Below are positions 1 through 10,500 of a DNA stretch of 64,000 bases, in pieces. A model generated the notes under the pieces. It saw only the letters and a program-made list of their open reading frames with translations, had not been told where the DNA came from and made no database searches. Source of the stretch: Syntrophomonas wolfei subsp. methylbutyratica (lineage in GTDB: Bacteria > Bacillota > Syntrophomonadia > Syntrophomonadales > Syntrophomonadaceae). Location of the stretch: assembly GCF_001570625.1 (NCBI RefSeq), contig NZ_BBQT01000010.1:44902-108901 (forward strand), in the 5' to 3' direction. The translations under genes and the position numbers were made by a program. Numbering within the stretch: the first letter of the stretch is position 1; each line of letters begins with the position of its first letter.

Positions 1-660
1 GAGTTTCAGGATCATATGAGTATCGCTGATTGGCTGCAAAATGCAGATTTTGCAGAGCGTCGCCTGCCGCCCGCTATGATCCAAATTGGGTTGTTCGTAC
101 ACCTGGGCTTTCTTATGCATCAAGGTGAATTTGCCCGAGTAATAGGCACAGCACAGGCCATACGACCGGAAGATGGGCTATTAAGTCCATATAGGGACCT
201 CTTTGCTTGTTTCCTTATGGCCATCAGCCATATGGCCTTGGACAACCGTACTCAAGCCGCTGCTCTTGTTGAAGACGCTGCCCGCAAGGTTCTTCCCGAT
301 GGGTTGGTGTCTCCCTTTGCCTCATATTCACAACTGCTGGGGAATCTGGTTGATGAGGTCATTGCGCGTGATTATCCCGCCCTTTTAGAGAAATTTAAGA
401 CCGTCAGGAAGCGCTTCTCAGAAGGCTGGTTTACGTTGCGTGAAGCCTTTTTTTCAGGCGAGCTGCCTCCTGACTTAACGGAACGAGAATATGAGGTGGC
501 CAAACTGGCAGCCGCAGGACTGCGCAACAGCGAAATCGCGGAAAAGCTTATGATAACGGAAAGCACCGTACGCGCACATATGCGAGCAATATTTCAAAAG
601 CTGCAAATCGACCGCCGCACCCGCCTGGCGGAAAAACTGAAATTAAATATTCAAAGATAG
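1..660 (+). CDS. LuxR/MalT-type transcriptional regulator, C-terminal part
   Basis: The reading frame is open from base 1, so the ATG at 16 is probably internal and this is the 3' end of a larger regulator. The last ~65 residues form a LuxR-type helix-turn-helix: an LTERE start, then LAAAGLRNSEIAEKL and TESTVRAHMRAIFQKL. The preceding ~130 residues are helical and resemble the TPR-like arm of MalT-family ATP-dependent regulators. The sensor and NTPase part would lie upstream of the window. Target genes are unknown. Confidence 0.8.
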   Translation, partial: EFQDHMSIADWLQNADFAERRLPPAMIQIGLFVHLGFLMHQGEFARVIGTAQAIRPEDGLLSPYRDLFACFLMAISHMALDNRTQAAALVEDAARKVLPDGLVSPFASYSQLLGNLVDEVIARDYPALLEKFKTVRKRFSEGWFTLREAFFSGELPPDLTEREYEVAKLAAAGLRNSEIAEKLMITESTVRAHMRAIFQKLQIDRRTRLAEKLKLNIQR

Positions 661-696
661 TCCATTAAGATAGTCCATTCGGACGATGCGCAAAAC

Positions 697-736
697 AAAA
701 TCCCATTCTATAGTTAATCTGTAGGATGGGATTTTT
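697..736 (+). terminator. Intrinsic terminator after the LuxR-type gene
   Basis: The stem AAATCCCAT/ATGGGATTT encloses an AT-rich loop and runs into a short T tract at 731-736. It ends transcription of the regulator just before the DUF2442 gene. Confidence 0.7.
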
Positions 737-765
737 CTATTTGCTATGGAGAAGGAGGCATATGC

Positions 766-1002
766 GTGAATTACATCAAAACCGTGCTGTCCATGAAGGA
801 CTACCGGCTTTTTATGGAAATGGAGAGCGGCAGTACAGTAACAGTAGACCTCTCCGGCAAGCTGCACACCATGAAATACGGCGAGCTTGCCGACGAAGCA
901 TTCTTTAAAACCGCCACCACCGACGGCGACTATGTCATCTGGGGCGGCGGGCGACTGCGCTTGACGGTTAATGAACTGATGGAGGTGGTTTTGCTGGGAT
1001 GA
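766..1002 (+). CDS. DUF2442 domain protein
   Basis: A 78-residue protein with GTG start and a good ribosome site (AAGGAGG, 7 bases upstream). The sequence (MKDYRLFMEMESG near the start, then SGKLHTMKYGELAD and a basic, beta-rich C-terminus) fits the DUF2442 family of small cytosolic proteins, often found near toxin-antitoxin or DUF4160 genes. No DUF4160 partner is visible here. Function unknown. Confidence 0.6.
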   Translation: MNYIKTVLSMKDYRLFMEMESGSTVTVDLSGKLHTMKYGELADEAFFKTATTDGDYVIWGGGRLRLTVNELMEVVLLG

Positions 1003-1062
1003 TTGAGGTATGGGAAATAGATACTCCATTCTTTGTATGACGAATTAAGGGAGGTATTAAGA

Positions 1063-4000
1063 ATGAAAGACCAATTGGAATGTACCCGTGTCTTGGAGCG
1101 AACAAAACACATAAATGTGGAAGATACAAGGACACGGTTAGCATTGGCAGGTTTTAAGTCTATCTTAGGCATCTTGGTATTCGTATTGTTGTTATTGCCC
1201 GGTTTTAGTCAAGTCCAGCCAGAAACGGTAGGTCAAACCGTTTACTCTGTTTGCTCGGGAAATACACTGCTGGGTTACAACGGGCCGGTTAGCTCTCTGA
1301 ACTCTCAGGGTGGTAACACCGGAGCAATCGTAGTACCGATAGCGTTGGGGCAGACGATAAATGGAAATATCGATAAATCCGATTATTTCTATCCTACGGC
1401 GGGGGGAGGTATTTGGCAGGACGAATATCAGTTAGTTCTCCACCAGGATACAAAAATTGCTCTGGAGCTGCATGCTCCAAACGGGGGGTATACACGCACC
1501 CTGTTGTACTGCGACCATGCTACACTTCCCAATGGGGATAAGGGAACCTATTCTGCATTTTCAGGCGGGAATTTGGTAGGGAACAATATTTATCGTCGCC
1601 CTGCAGCCGGATTCGGTGACCTTTCGTTGGGATCTAACATATATTTCCCCGGTTTATATCGTATTGTAGTCTTCTCAGATACTCCAGGACCCTATACGCT
1701 GAAAGTATTATCACCTGTAGCCGGAACCCATATCAACTTCACGGTAGAAAATGGCAACGCAAATGCGCCTCAACCAGTGATTTCTGATAGCAATGGTCAC
1801 TGGACCCGGGATTTCGACCCGGCGTCCACCTACAGGATAACGGCGGAGAAAACCGGTTACAGCGTTTCCCCATCCAGCCAAGTGTTTGATGGCCCGTCTG
1901 ACGAGCTGGATTTTGAACTATTTTCACTAGCGAGTATTCCTGAAATAACTTATTTGACCCTTAACAAAAATACGGGTGTTGCCGGAGAGATTCAGACGGT
2001 TAACGCCACAATTCATGCCACTGGAGCTGTTGATGGTACACCGGTCTCGATCTGTTTGTTGAATGCTCAAGGAAGCAATCCTCTGGCTCCGTTGTTCTAT
2101 CCTAGTCCTGGCGATTTGGATAATAAGGACCTGAAGAAATTTTGGGAGAATTTAAAGGAAGATCCTTACCAGGAAATCACGTATAAAAGTATAGCGGGAA
2201 ATGGAACGATTATTAACGGTCAGGCCACTGTTACCATGGTTATCCCTGATAAACTGGCTCCTGGTTACTACCAGGTTCGCGCTCAGTTAGCAGGTTCAGC
2301 CAGTATCATGTCCAAAAATTATAATATTGCCACAGCGACTGACGTTCCCTTGATAAGCAGTATTTCACTGACCCCCGCTCAACATAATACAGGACAATCT
2401 CAATATATAGATGTTAGTGTGGAAACTTACAATGTCAAGAACGGAACTAGTGTTACAGCTACACTGGTTAATAATGACGGCAGTCCCCTGGCCACCCCGG
2501 TTGATTCAGTTACCGGTGTCATTAGTGATAATCAGGTTCAGCTAGGTTTATACTTGCCGAGCGGGGTCCCGGCCGGCCATTACAGTGTAAAAGTTACCAT
2601 ATCCTTAGCCGAAATACTGACGGGTTTCAAACCTTATCATATTGTTAATTATCCGGATGCTGAAGCGGTTGATGCCGCTATAGAGGCCCTGACCTGGGAA
2701 AGCATCAAAGGCGGAAACACTTCACCTGATAATATTACAACCAATCTTAAAAGCCCGTTACCCACCACCGGACCAAACGGTACATCTATAAGCTGGAGTG
2801 CAAACCCTGTAGATTGGATTAATACTACCACCGGAGCAGTTACCCGACCAACAACAGGTCAAGGTCACCAAACAATTGTCCTGACAGCTACCATAAGCAA
2901 AGGTATGTTTAGTGGCATCAAGAACTTCACTCTGACGATTATTGATCCTACTATGGTAGTTACTCCAAGTGCCAGTCTGGCATCCGGTACTTACGGCGGA
3001 ACGCAAAATATTACCTTATCTACTGCAAGCGAAGGGGCAACCATTTACTATACGACCGATAATAGCAAGCCGACAACTGCCAGCACCCCGTATACCAATA
3101 TGATAGAAGTAGCATATAACATGACCATCAAGGCCATAGCAATAAAAGAGGGTATGGAAAATAGCCCGGTATCCACATTTGAATATGTAATTTTTGCCGG
3201 CGGTGACGGCAGCATAGATAATCCTTATCAGGTTGCAACGGCCGAACAACTTAACAATGTGAGATATCACCTGGATAAGCATTTCCAGCAGACAGCAGAT
3301 ATCGACCTGAGCAGTTATTATACCGGTTCGGGTTGGGAACCCATTGGCAGTGACGGGTCTCCATTTACCAGCATATTTAACGGCAACGGCAAGATCATCA
3401 GTAACCTTACTATCAACCGGAGTACAGAGAATTACACCGGTTTGTTTGGTTTTACCGGTACTACTGCCAAAATCCGGAATGTGAAACTGGAGAATAACAA
3501 TGTTATCGGCCAACAAAATACCGGTGCCCTGGTGGGATACAATCAGGGTACCATCTTCAACTCTTACGCCACAGGTAATGTAACAAGTACAGATGATTGT
3601 GTCGGTGGTCTGATCGGTTGCAACCAGCAGAATTCTTCCATTACCGATTCCTACGCTATCGGTAATGTGGTCGGGGGGCAGTGTACCGGCGGCCTGGTAG
3701 GATACAATCAGGGTACCATTACCCGCTCATACGCTACAGGCGAAATAACTGGCAGAGGTAAAGTCGCCGGTCTGGTGGGGAGCAATTCTTCCGGTACAAT
3801 TACCAACTCATACGCCACGGGTGCTGCAACCGGTACCGAGAACTATGTTGGCGGTCTGGTAGGGTGGACTTATTGCGGTACAATTACTAACGCTTATTCC
3901 ACCGGTGCCGTAACGGGCACTGGAGGAGTCGGTGGTCTGGTAGGGTGGTATGACTCTAAATTCAGCGCTCCTTACGTCACTAATAGTTATTGGGACATAA

Positions 4001-5607
4001 ATACATCAGGAATTACTTCATCTGCCGGCGGAAATGGCAAAACTACAGCTGATATGACAGGCGGGAATTATGGTGCCCATATTTATTTCCAATGGAATTT
4101 TGGTGGTATTTGGAAATATGGTGGGAATAACGGCTACCCCTCTCTGATAAACAATCCCCCTGTTGGACCAGATAAAACCCTGATCAGCATCATCACACCT
4201 TCTGCTATCACTGGTGTAGCCAATGGCACCGCTAAAGAAGCGGCAGCCCTGGGATTACCTGATAAAGTAAGAATGATTACGGATCGAGGAAATGTTCAGG
4301 CCGATGTGACCTGGTATGTAGACGCCTGCTCCTATGAACCGGCTGTAACTACTGAGCAGACCTTCACCGTAAATGGAACCGTAACGCTTCCGACCGGGGT
4401 AATAAATCCCGGCAATAAACCCCTGACCACTACCATTAGGGTCACCGTAAAAGCTCAAGCTGGCACCGTAACCAACATTACAGCAGTAAGTAATGTAGAA
4501 GTAGCTTATGGCACCGCACAAGCAGCAGCCCTGGCAGCGCTGGCAGCTACCACCACCATAACTGATAGCAATAACAATACCCATACCGTAAGTTTAAGCT
4601 GGAGCATAGCCAGCTATGACAGCAATACTGCAGGCAACTACACCGCTACCGGAACCTTTACCTTACCGACAGGAGTAGACCAGTCAGATCCACAGACCGA
4701 GCTAAAGGTAACGGCTATCGTTACCGTAAAAACTCAAGGAGTAGAACCTAATCCGACTATAACCGGCATTACATCAGTAAGTAATGTAGAAGTAGCTTAT
4801 GGCACCGCAGAAGCAATAGCCCTGGCAGCGCTGGCAGCTACCACCACCATAACTGATAGCAACAACAATACCCATACCGTAAGTTTAAGCTGGAGCATAG
4901 CCAGCTATGACAGCAATAATGCAGGCAACTACACCGCTACCGGAACCTTTACCTTACCGGCAGGAGTAGACCAGTCAGATCCACAGACCGAGCTAAAGAT
5001 AACAGCTACCGTAAGGGTTAACGCAGCAGTTTCTACTGATAAAACCCTGGTCAGCATAACCGCACCTTCTGCCATCACCGGCATAGCCAACGGTACCGCT
5101 AATACAGCAGAAGCCCTGGGATTGCCAACCAAGGTGACCTTGATTACCAATGACGGAAATGTACAGGCCAATGTGACCTGGTATGTAGCCGCCTGCTCCT
5201 ATGACCCGGCTGTAACTACCAGGCAGACCTTCACCGTAAATGGAAATGTGACTCTTCCGGCGGGGGTAGTAAATCCTAATAGCGTTGAATTAAGAACCAG
5301 TATCAGTGTAACCGTCAACACGGCGGCTTCTCCCCCACCCCCGTGGTACCCGGTAAGCGGAGTAACTCTTAATAAAAGTAGTTTAACCCTGGAAGTAAAC
5401 GGTCCTGCTCAAAAACTAGCAGCAACGGTGCAGCCCTCCTATGCCAGTTATCCCTATGTCTACTGGAATTCCAGCGATACTGCAGTAGCCAGGGTTGATA
5501 ATACCGGACTGGTAACCCCGGTAGCCCCGGGGCAAGCCGTAATTACGGCAACTACTGCAGAAGGGGGAAAAACGGCCAGCTGTACCGTGACGGTGATGGC
5601 ATCATAA
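1063..5607 (+). CDS. Giant exported surface protein with GLUG and Ig-like repeats (N-terminal part, frameshifted)
   Basis: The frame opens at a TTG at 1033, but ATG 1063 has AAGGGAGG 8 bases upstream and is the likely start (1514 aa). A hydrophobic segment at residues ~26-48 acts as signal peptide or anchor. In order there follow beta-rich N-terminal modules, a chitobiase-C-like module (~630-710) and a GLUG repeat region (~710-980, repeated GGLVG...SYATG units). Ig-like repeats come next in an A-B-B'-A' order (~1035-1421), then a Big_2-type Ig module at the C-terminus. GLUG and Ig modules are typical of adhesins and cell-surface carbohydrate-binding proteins. The frame stops at 5607, but homologous-looking surface-protein sequence continues at once in the -1 frame (next entry), so the gene appears frameshifted. 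Substrate unknown. Confidence 0.8.
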   Translation: MKDQLECTRVLERTKHINVEDTRTRLALAGFKSILGILVFVLLLLPGFSQVQPETVGQTVYSVCSGNTLLGYNGPVSSLNSQGGNTGAIVVPIALGQTINGNIDKSDYFYPTAGGGIWQDEYQLVLHQDTKIALELHAPNGGYTRTLLYCDHATLPNGDKGTYSAFSGGNLVGNNIYRRPAAGFGDLSLGSNIYFPGLYRIVVFSDTPGPYTLKVLSPVAGTHINFTVENGNANAPQPVISDSNGHWTRDFDPASTYRITAEKTGYSVSPSSQVFDGPSDELDFELFSLASIPEITYLTLNKNTGVAGEIQTVNATIHATGAVDGTPVSICLLNAQGSNPLAPLFYPSPGDLDNKDLKKFWENLKEDPYQEITYKSIAGNGTIINGQATVTMVIPDKLAPGYYQVRAQLAGSASIMSKNYNIATATDVPLISSISLTPAQHNTGQSQYIDVSVETYNVKNGTSVTATLVNNDGSPLATPVDSVTGVISDNQVQLGLYLPSGVPAGHYSVKVTISLAEILTGFKPYHIVNYPDAEAVDAAIEALTWESIKGGNTSPDNITTNLKSPLPTTGPNGTSISWSANPVDWINTTTGAVTRPTTGQGHQTIVLTATISKGMFSGIKNFTLTIIDPTMVVTPSASLASGTYGGTQNITLSTASEGATIYYTTDNSKPTTASTPYTNMIEVAYNMTIKAIAIKEGMENSPVSTFEYVIFAGGDGSIDNPYQVATAEQLNNVRYHLDKHFQQTADIDLSSYYTGSGWEPIGSDGSPFTSIFNGNGKIISNLTINRSTENYTGLFGFTGTTAKIRNVKLENNNVIGQQNTGALVGYNQGTIFNSYATGNVTSTDDCVGGLIGCNQQNSSITDSYAIGNVVGGQCTGGLVGYNQGTITRSYATGEITGRGKVAGLVGSNSSGTITNSYATGAATGTENYVGGLVGWTYCGTITNAYSTGAVTGTGGVGGLVGWYDSKFSAPYVTNSYWDINTSGITSSAGGNGKTTADMTGGNYGAHIYFQWNFGGIWKYGGNNGYPSLINNPPVGPDKTLISIITPSAITGVANGTAKEAAALGLPDKVRMITDRGNVQADVTWYVDACSYEPAVTTEQTFTVNGTVTLPTGVINPGNKPLTTTIRVTVKAQAGTVTNITAVSNVEVAYGTAQAAALAALAATTTITDSNNNTHTVSLSWSIASYDSNTAGNYTATGTFTLPTGVDQSDPQTELKVTAIVTVKTQGVEPNPTITGITSVSNVEVAYGTAEAIALAALAATTTITDSNNNTHTVSLSWSIASYDSNNAGNYTATGTFTLPAGVDQSDPQTELKITATVRVNAAVSTDKTLVSITAPSAITGIANGTANTAEALGLPTKVTLITNDGNVQANVTWYVAACSYDPAVTTRQTFTVNGNVTLPAGVVNPNSVELRTSISVTVNTAASPPPPWYPVSGVTLNKSSLTLEVNGPAQKLAATVQPSYASYPYVYWNSSDTAVARVDNTGLVTPVAPGQAVITATTAEGGKTASCTVTVMAS
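4481..5011 (+). repeat. Tandem near-identical Ig-like domain repeat
   Basis: About 240 bases starting at 4481 recur with few substitutions starting at 4772, an offset of 291 bases (97 codons). Each copy encodes one Ig-like domain. Outside this pair, a second domain type occurs once before (~4171-4450) and once after (~5038-5325), giving an A-B-B'-A' arrangement consistent with recent internal duplication. Confidence 0.85.
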
Positions 5608-6677
5608 CTGCCACTGCAGAAGAAACCATAGTCTTGCACGATGTACCAGTAAGCATTAGTATTCCCCCCGAAGTCGAGGCTACGATTGAGGTTACACCGG
5701 GCAGCACAATGCCTCAGGTGAATATCAACAGTTCCACTGCCCTGGGTATAGTAGAAATACAAATACCGGAAGGAACTATTGCCAGCGGTCCGGACGGCTG
5801 GGATGGGACTTTTAAGCTGCCTACGATAAGCAATCAGCCCAGTGTTAACATAAATGGCGCCAGTCAGGTTAATACGGTTATCGTACTGGGTCTGGAGGAT
5901 GAGCAAATCAGCTTTTCCCAGGCGGTAAGAATACTTATTCCCGGTCAGGCTCAGCAGCAGGTGGGCTATATTAGAAATGGAGTATTCACCCCTATTACCC
6001 GTATCCTCTCTGCCGATCGGCAGGATGTTGCGGATAGCGAGATTCCTGCTGATGGAGATGGTAAAATTGATGTTGATTCGAACCTGGCAGTCTGGACCAA
6101 GCACTTTACTGAATTTGTAATTTACACCCCTATAAGTAATCCTAAGCCTGCCAGTTATACTGTAAGCCTGAGCAGCAATTACACCAAAGCAGGGACCGTC
6201 AGTGGCGATGGGACGTTTTACGGTGGCAGTTTAATCACGGTAAGAGCTAAAGCCCAAAGTGGATATGTTTTTGATTACTGGAGTGAAAACGGCTCCATGC
6301 TTAGTCGAAATAGCGTCTACAGCTTTAACCTGGGTGAGAGTAGCCGTCAGTTGCAGGCTAACTTCGTACGGGAATTCCAGGAGTTGTCAATTACAGATGC
6401 TACTAAACCACGGATTATCACTTTTTCCCACCCAGTTTTACCGGATGAACAGAACCTTGGCAATATTTACGTGGCTACTGATATTAACGGGGATAATAAA
6501 GTTGAGGGGGTAATCGTTGCAGGGGTACCCGGCAATAACTGCCAGATTTCGGTTAAGCCTCCTGATGGCCAATGGTTATCCGGGGCAAGCTACTACTTGA
6601 TACTGGAACCCGGCTTGCAATCAGCTTTAAATAAAACCCTGGGTATAAGGACGAGAATGAAGTTTACCGTGGAATAG
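5595..6677 (+). CDS. C-terminal part of the giant surface protein, in the -1 frame
   Basis: This frame is open through the end of the preceding coding region, and a TTG at 5634 is the only early start-like codon. No ribosome site precedes it. The sequence carries on the same style of beta-rich extracellular protein, with a repeat-like module ending TKAGTVSGDG...YGGSLITV near residues 170-250 of this part. It is best read as the C-terminal ~350 residues of the protein starting at 1063, separated by a one-base loss near GTG-AT at 5593-5597. It could be a sequencing error, a real inactivating mutation or programmed slippage. Confidence 0.7.
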   Translation, partial: DGIITATAEETIVLHDVPVSISIPPEVEATIEVTPGSTMPQVNINSSTALGIVEIQIPEGTIASGPDGWDGTFKLPTISNQPSVNINGASQVNTVIVLGLEDEQISFSQAVRILIPGQAQQQVGYIRNGVFTPITRILSADRQDVADSEIPADGDGKIDVDSNLAVWTKHFTEFVIYTPISNPKPASYTVSLSSNYTKAGTVSGDGTFYGGSLITVRAKAQSGYVFDYWSENGSMLSRNSVYSFNLGESSRQLQANFVREFQELSITDATKPRIITFSHPVLPDEQNLGNIYVATDINGDNKVEGVIVAGVPGNNCQISVKPPDGQWLSGASYYLILEPGLQSALNKTLGIRTRMKFTVE

Positions 6678-6681
6678 GATT

Positions 6682-6721
6682 AAGCAGGGACTTCCCTATA
6701 GGGAAGTCCCTGCTTTTTTTG
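6682..6721 (+). terminator. Strong intrinsic terminator
   Basis: A perfect 14-bp stem (AGCAGGGACTTCCC with its complement) with a TATA loop is followed by a T7 tract. It ends the surface-protein gene. Confidence 0.92.
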
Positions 6722-6739
6722 TTTGACAAAATGTAGGGG

Positions 6740-7050
6740 TCAACAACTATCGGAAGTATATGTTCCCCAGGCATATGAACCGAAAACAAACGCCTTTTCA
6801 ACTGTAATCTGGTTCCTTATCTGGTTTATATAATCTTTTATTGTTTGCTGAATTGACTCAGGCATTGCAGCCACAAAAACACCCCCTCGGTCCTGGTTAA
6901 CACCTCTTTTGCTTTTACCTCGCCAACCTTTTCCAATACCTTTTGCTTATAAGCCGGATATCGTTCAGAAATATAATAATACAATAAATCGGCAAAAAAC
7001 GCTTCGTGCTCCGAAACTTTTTGGTCAAATGATTCGCTGCTCCAAGAGTC
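6740..7050 (-). pseudogene. Relic of a MNT-type nucleotidyltransferase gene
   Basis: On the minus strand, codons from ATG 6865 down to ~6742 read through a helix and then VEKAFVFGSYAWGT, the glycine-serine motif of minimal nucleotidyltransferases. The frame stops directly after that motif, before the catalytic aspartates. Upstream (6870-7050) another open stretch encodes YYYISERYPAYKQKVLEKV in a different frame, separated by a T-run shift. Both pieces look like decayed remains of one nucleotidyltransferase or HEPN-associated toxin-antitoxin gene. Assignment rests on one motif. Confidence 0.45.
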
Positions 7051-7343
7051 ATATATGACTGTCAGAGCAGCTATTTTACATTATTAACCACATTATTATA
7101 ATACATTATATTAAGTTACATAACCCAATAAAACATGATAAAATATAAAACAAAACACTAAAAAGCATAACATAACTTAACTGGCTTTATATGTACTAAT
7201 AGTTTTTCTCCAAATAAGCGGACCAACAGATAGGCTATATATTTTTGAGCCGGTTTTTTTATGTTTCTTCTTTCGATTGCGCTTTGCGGAAACAATTAAT
7301 AAATATCCGTAACCGAAAGAATCAGCAAGGAGAAGTTGAATTT
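7051..7343. other. AT-rich intergenic region before the S-layer operon
   Basis: AT-rich spacer without a convincing gene. A short hairpin (GGCT/AGCC) followed by GGTTTTTTT at about 7233-7260 is terminator-like and could be an attenuator for the downstream genes. A second small stem (GCGGA/TCCGT) lies at ~7286-7310. Confidence 0.4.
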
Positions 7344-7490
7344 ATGAGGGGAAATGAGAACTCAAGAAAATGGCTAAGCAGTATTGTGATAGGTATATAT
7401 ATGCTGAGCTTTATTTTAGCACAGGCCCCGGTAATGTATGCCTGGATCAGTTCAGCGGTTGACGGATTAAAGGTTAGTGGGAGGGATTAA
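7344..7490 (+). CDS. Small membrane or exported peptide, 48 aa
   Basis: ATG 7344 is preceded by AAGGAG about 11 bases upstream. The peptide has a basic N-terminus and a hydrophobic segment (residues ~12-32) followed by a short polar tail, so it is likely a single-pass membrane peptide or a bare signal peptide. An in-frame TTG at 7245 would lengthen it but lacks a ribosome site. It sits 60 bases before the S-layer gene and is probably co-transcribed. Not recognised. Confidence 0.45.
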   Translation: MRGNENSRKWLSSIVIGIYMLSFILAQAPVMYAWISSAVDGLKVSGRD

Positions 7491-7552
7491 GAGAGGAGGT
7501 GGAAACGGACTAATTTTATAAAATATTAATGATTAGTAAGGAGAGAGATTGA

Positions 7553-10500
7553 ATGAGTTTATTAAAAGTGAGACATGGTGAGAAGTGGGAAAGGGGAATA
7601 ATTACTTATTGCTTGTTAGTCTGTATGGTATTTTCGTGTATCATAGCAATGCCGTCTGCATCTTATGCGGCAGATGATAATGCATGGGAACAGAATGGCA
7701 TAGGGCTAAGTGAGCTTACACCTGAAAAGGTAGTGGTATTTGCAGGAAATACCATGAATGCTTCCAAGATGGGGTTTTTAAAGAATTATTATTATTTAAG
7801 CGAGGAGAACTTAAATGATCTTCGCCAGTATGACAATGGAACACGAGCATATGGCTATTTTGGTGAGGAGGCATGGATTTCCAATGCTTCATACTCTTCA
7901 AGTGATGATCATGGGGCTAGGGAGTGGAGATATAGCTGTTTAACAGGAATTGATTTGGAAAAAGCGTTTACAGGACTTGGTGTTACGCCTTCCACTGGCC
8001 TGAGCTTAAAAGTAAAGTCTACCGATGGGACTTCTTTTGTGTTGGAGAATGCCTTCGACCAATCAAGATATTACTTTAATCCCCAGGGAGAACAAAGCAC
8101 AACGGCAGTGGCTCCAATATTGGCATTAAAGAAAAGCACAGTTTCCAGCACGATCGCTCCCAGTTCTGAAGCAACAGTTGTTGTACCCACTACAGCGGCA
8201 GATACATATGATCCCCTGTTTGCTTATGGGCAAAAAGAGGTCAATGAAGATAATAACTGTCACTTTGTAAAGTATGTAAACAGTATTGTGGCGGGTACTG
8301 AGGATATAGCGCTTACGGTTATAGAAGATGGGAAGAGTGAAAATCAGATTTCTATTTCTGAAATAATCAGAAAAGGTGTTTACAAAACAAATTATTCATA
8401 TTCTAGCGGCGGTTCGCTGCATAATCATAGTGTGACGGGCATTCCGCTGGCTGCTCTGCTTAATGCGATGGGTGTATGTGTTGCTGATGGGCAGAGCATT
8501 CAGCCGGCTACAAGTGATAATTATGCTGCCAATGCCATTTCACAAGCAGATATCGACAAATGGTTTGTCGCCTATGATGCACTGGAAAATGGAAGTCAGG
8601 TTACAAATAATACTATATTAAGATTATACGGCCCAGGTCAGTTTGGCAATCAGGTGCTGGTGAAGAATCTCAGCACTTTGACGATAACCGGTCAATCGGC
8701 AGCAGTAAGCAAGACAGCTCTTACCGATGCAATCAAAGCAGCAAATACAAAATATATGAACGCAGCAGAAGGGATAGAAGCAGGACAGTATGCAGTTGGA
8801 TCGAAGGATGCATTCAAGACGGCAATTGATACGGCTCAAGCGGTAGCGGATAATGCGGAAGCTACTCAAGCCCAAGTAAATCAGGCAGTTACCGATTTGA
8901 AAACAGCTGAAGGCGTATTTGATGCAGCAAAAGTAACAGCAGTAAGCAAGACAGCTCTTACCGATGCAATCAAAGCGGCAAATACAAAATATACGAACGC
9001 AGTAGAAGGGTCAGCAGCAGGACAATATGCACTTGGCTCGAAGGCTGCGCTCAAGACGGCAATTGATACGGCTCAAGCAGTAGCAGATAATACGGAGGCT
9101 ACTCAAGCCCAAGTAAATCAGGCAGTTACCGATTTGAAAGCAGCTGAAGGTATATTTGATGCAGCAAAAGTAACCGATGGCAAAGCTGCAGGTGGAGATA
9201 CAGAGAATGCAGTATTCTATATTGCGGTAAAAGAAAGCGCAGACAGTACAGCTAAGTATTACTATTACACAAAAGCAGAGCTGGAAGCTTATGAAACAAC
9301 GGAAGACTTTCTTTACAATGATCACAGCGTAATCAAGACGGTAACAGCCAAGGGAGCACTGTTAAGCAACCTGTTATACAACCTGAACGGGGTTACAATT
9401 ACCGGCGATATGATTATCCAGTATGCAGAATCGGATGGATACCATGCAGATCAGGCAACCTCCATAGACAACTCCAGCTACAAGGATAAGATTGCATGGC
9501 TGACAGCCCCTCACTACAACGGAAGCAATACCATAGAAGCAGCCAGAACTGTGATTGCATATGGTATACATGAAGAATATCTTAATCCGGATGAGAACAA
9601 TATTAACGATGCTCCCGGAGTCTTCAAGGATGCGGACAAGGGCAGCGGCTATCTGAGAGCCTACCGAGAGACCGGCTCAGGGAAAAATGATGCCAACATC
9701 GGTGGGGCCAATGCAACAGTCATCAAGTATTTAATGGGGGTTGTAGTCAGCTACGACGGAGCACAGTTTACGGGCAAAGATGGATATACCCTAAAGGCAG
9801 TAAGCGCCAAGAACCCTGACTTGGCAATCGTTGCAGACCAAAAAGTTACAGGCCTTATGCCGGGAATGGAATTTGCGGTTAAGGCGCCAAGAGTAGTAAA
9901 TTCTGTACTGGCAAGCGGAGAACCGGCATTTCAGAAGATAACAGTGGGAACAGGAGCATCCCAAACAGTATCCTTTAAATACACAGAGAACCCATATTTC
10001 TATGTAACAAATGGAAGCAGCACAACCAACTATACTTACACAGACCTGGTGAAAACTTCCGTGCAGCTTCCCAGCAAGGATGAAAACCAAGCACCTTATG
10101 GATATTCAAGGCCAATGTACTACAGATACAACGGAGCGTGGCTGGCCGACATAATTGGATCTGCCCTGATGAATGACACTGCCGTAACTGGTTTTAATAT
10201 AATCGGAAAAGACGGCAAAAAGACATTTGTCAGCAAAGCGGATGTAGCCCAGTATTTTGTAGCCTACAACAATACCCAGTCAAAGACCAGCACCAACATT
10301 CCAGAAGGAAAGCGGGTTACCAGGACATATGAAGACGCCAAGGTAATTATCCCGGGCCAAGGTGAAAACATAACCGGCTCCGCAGCAGACGACTACACAA
10401 CTGCAGGCAAAGATGTAGGTGTGCTGGTTGCTGCGGCTGAAGGCGTGGAAGCTTCATCCGCCGGTGGGGGAAGCGGTGGTGGTGGTGGTTCCTCCGGTGG

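Noticed and set aside
3016..3516. A 166-codon minus-strand frame inside the surface-protein gene
   Set aside because: Antisense shadow of repeat-rich coding sequence, no ribosome site.
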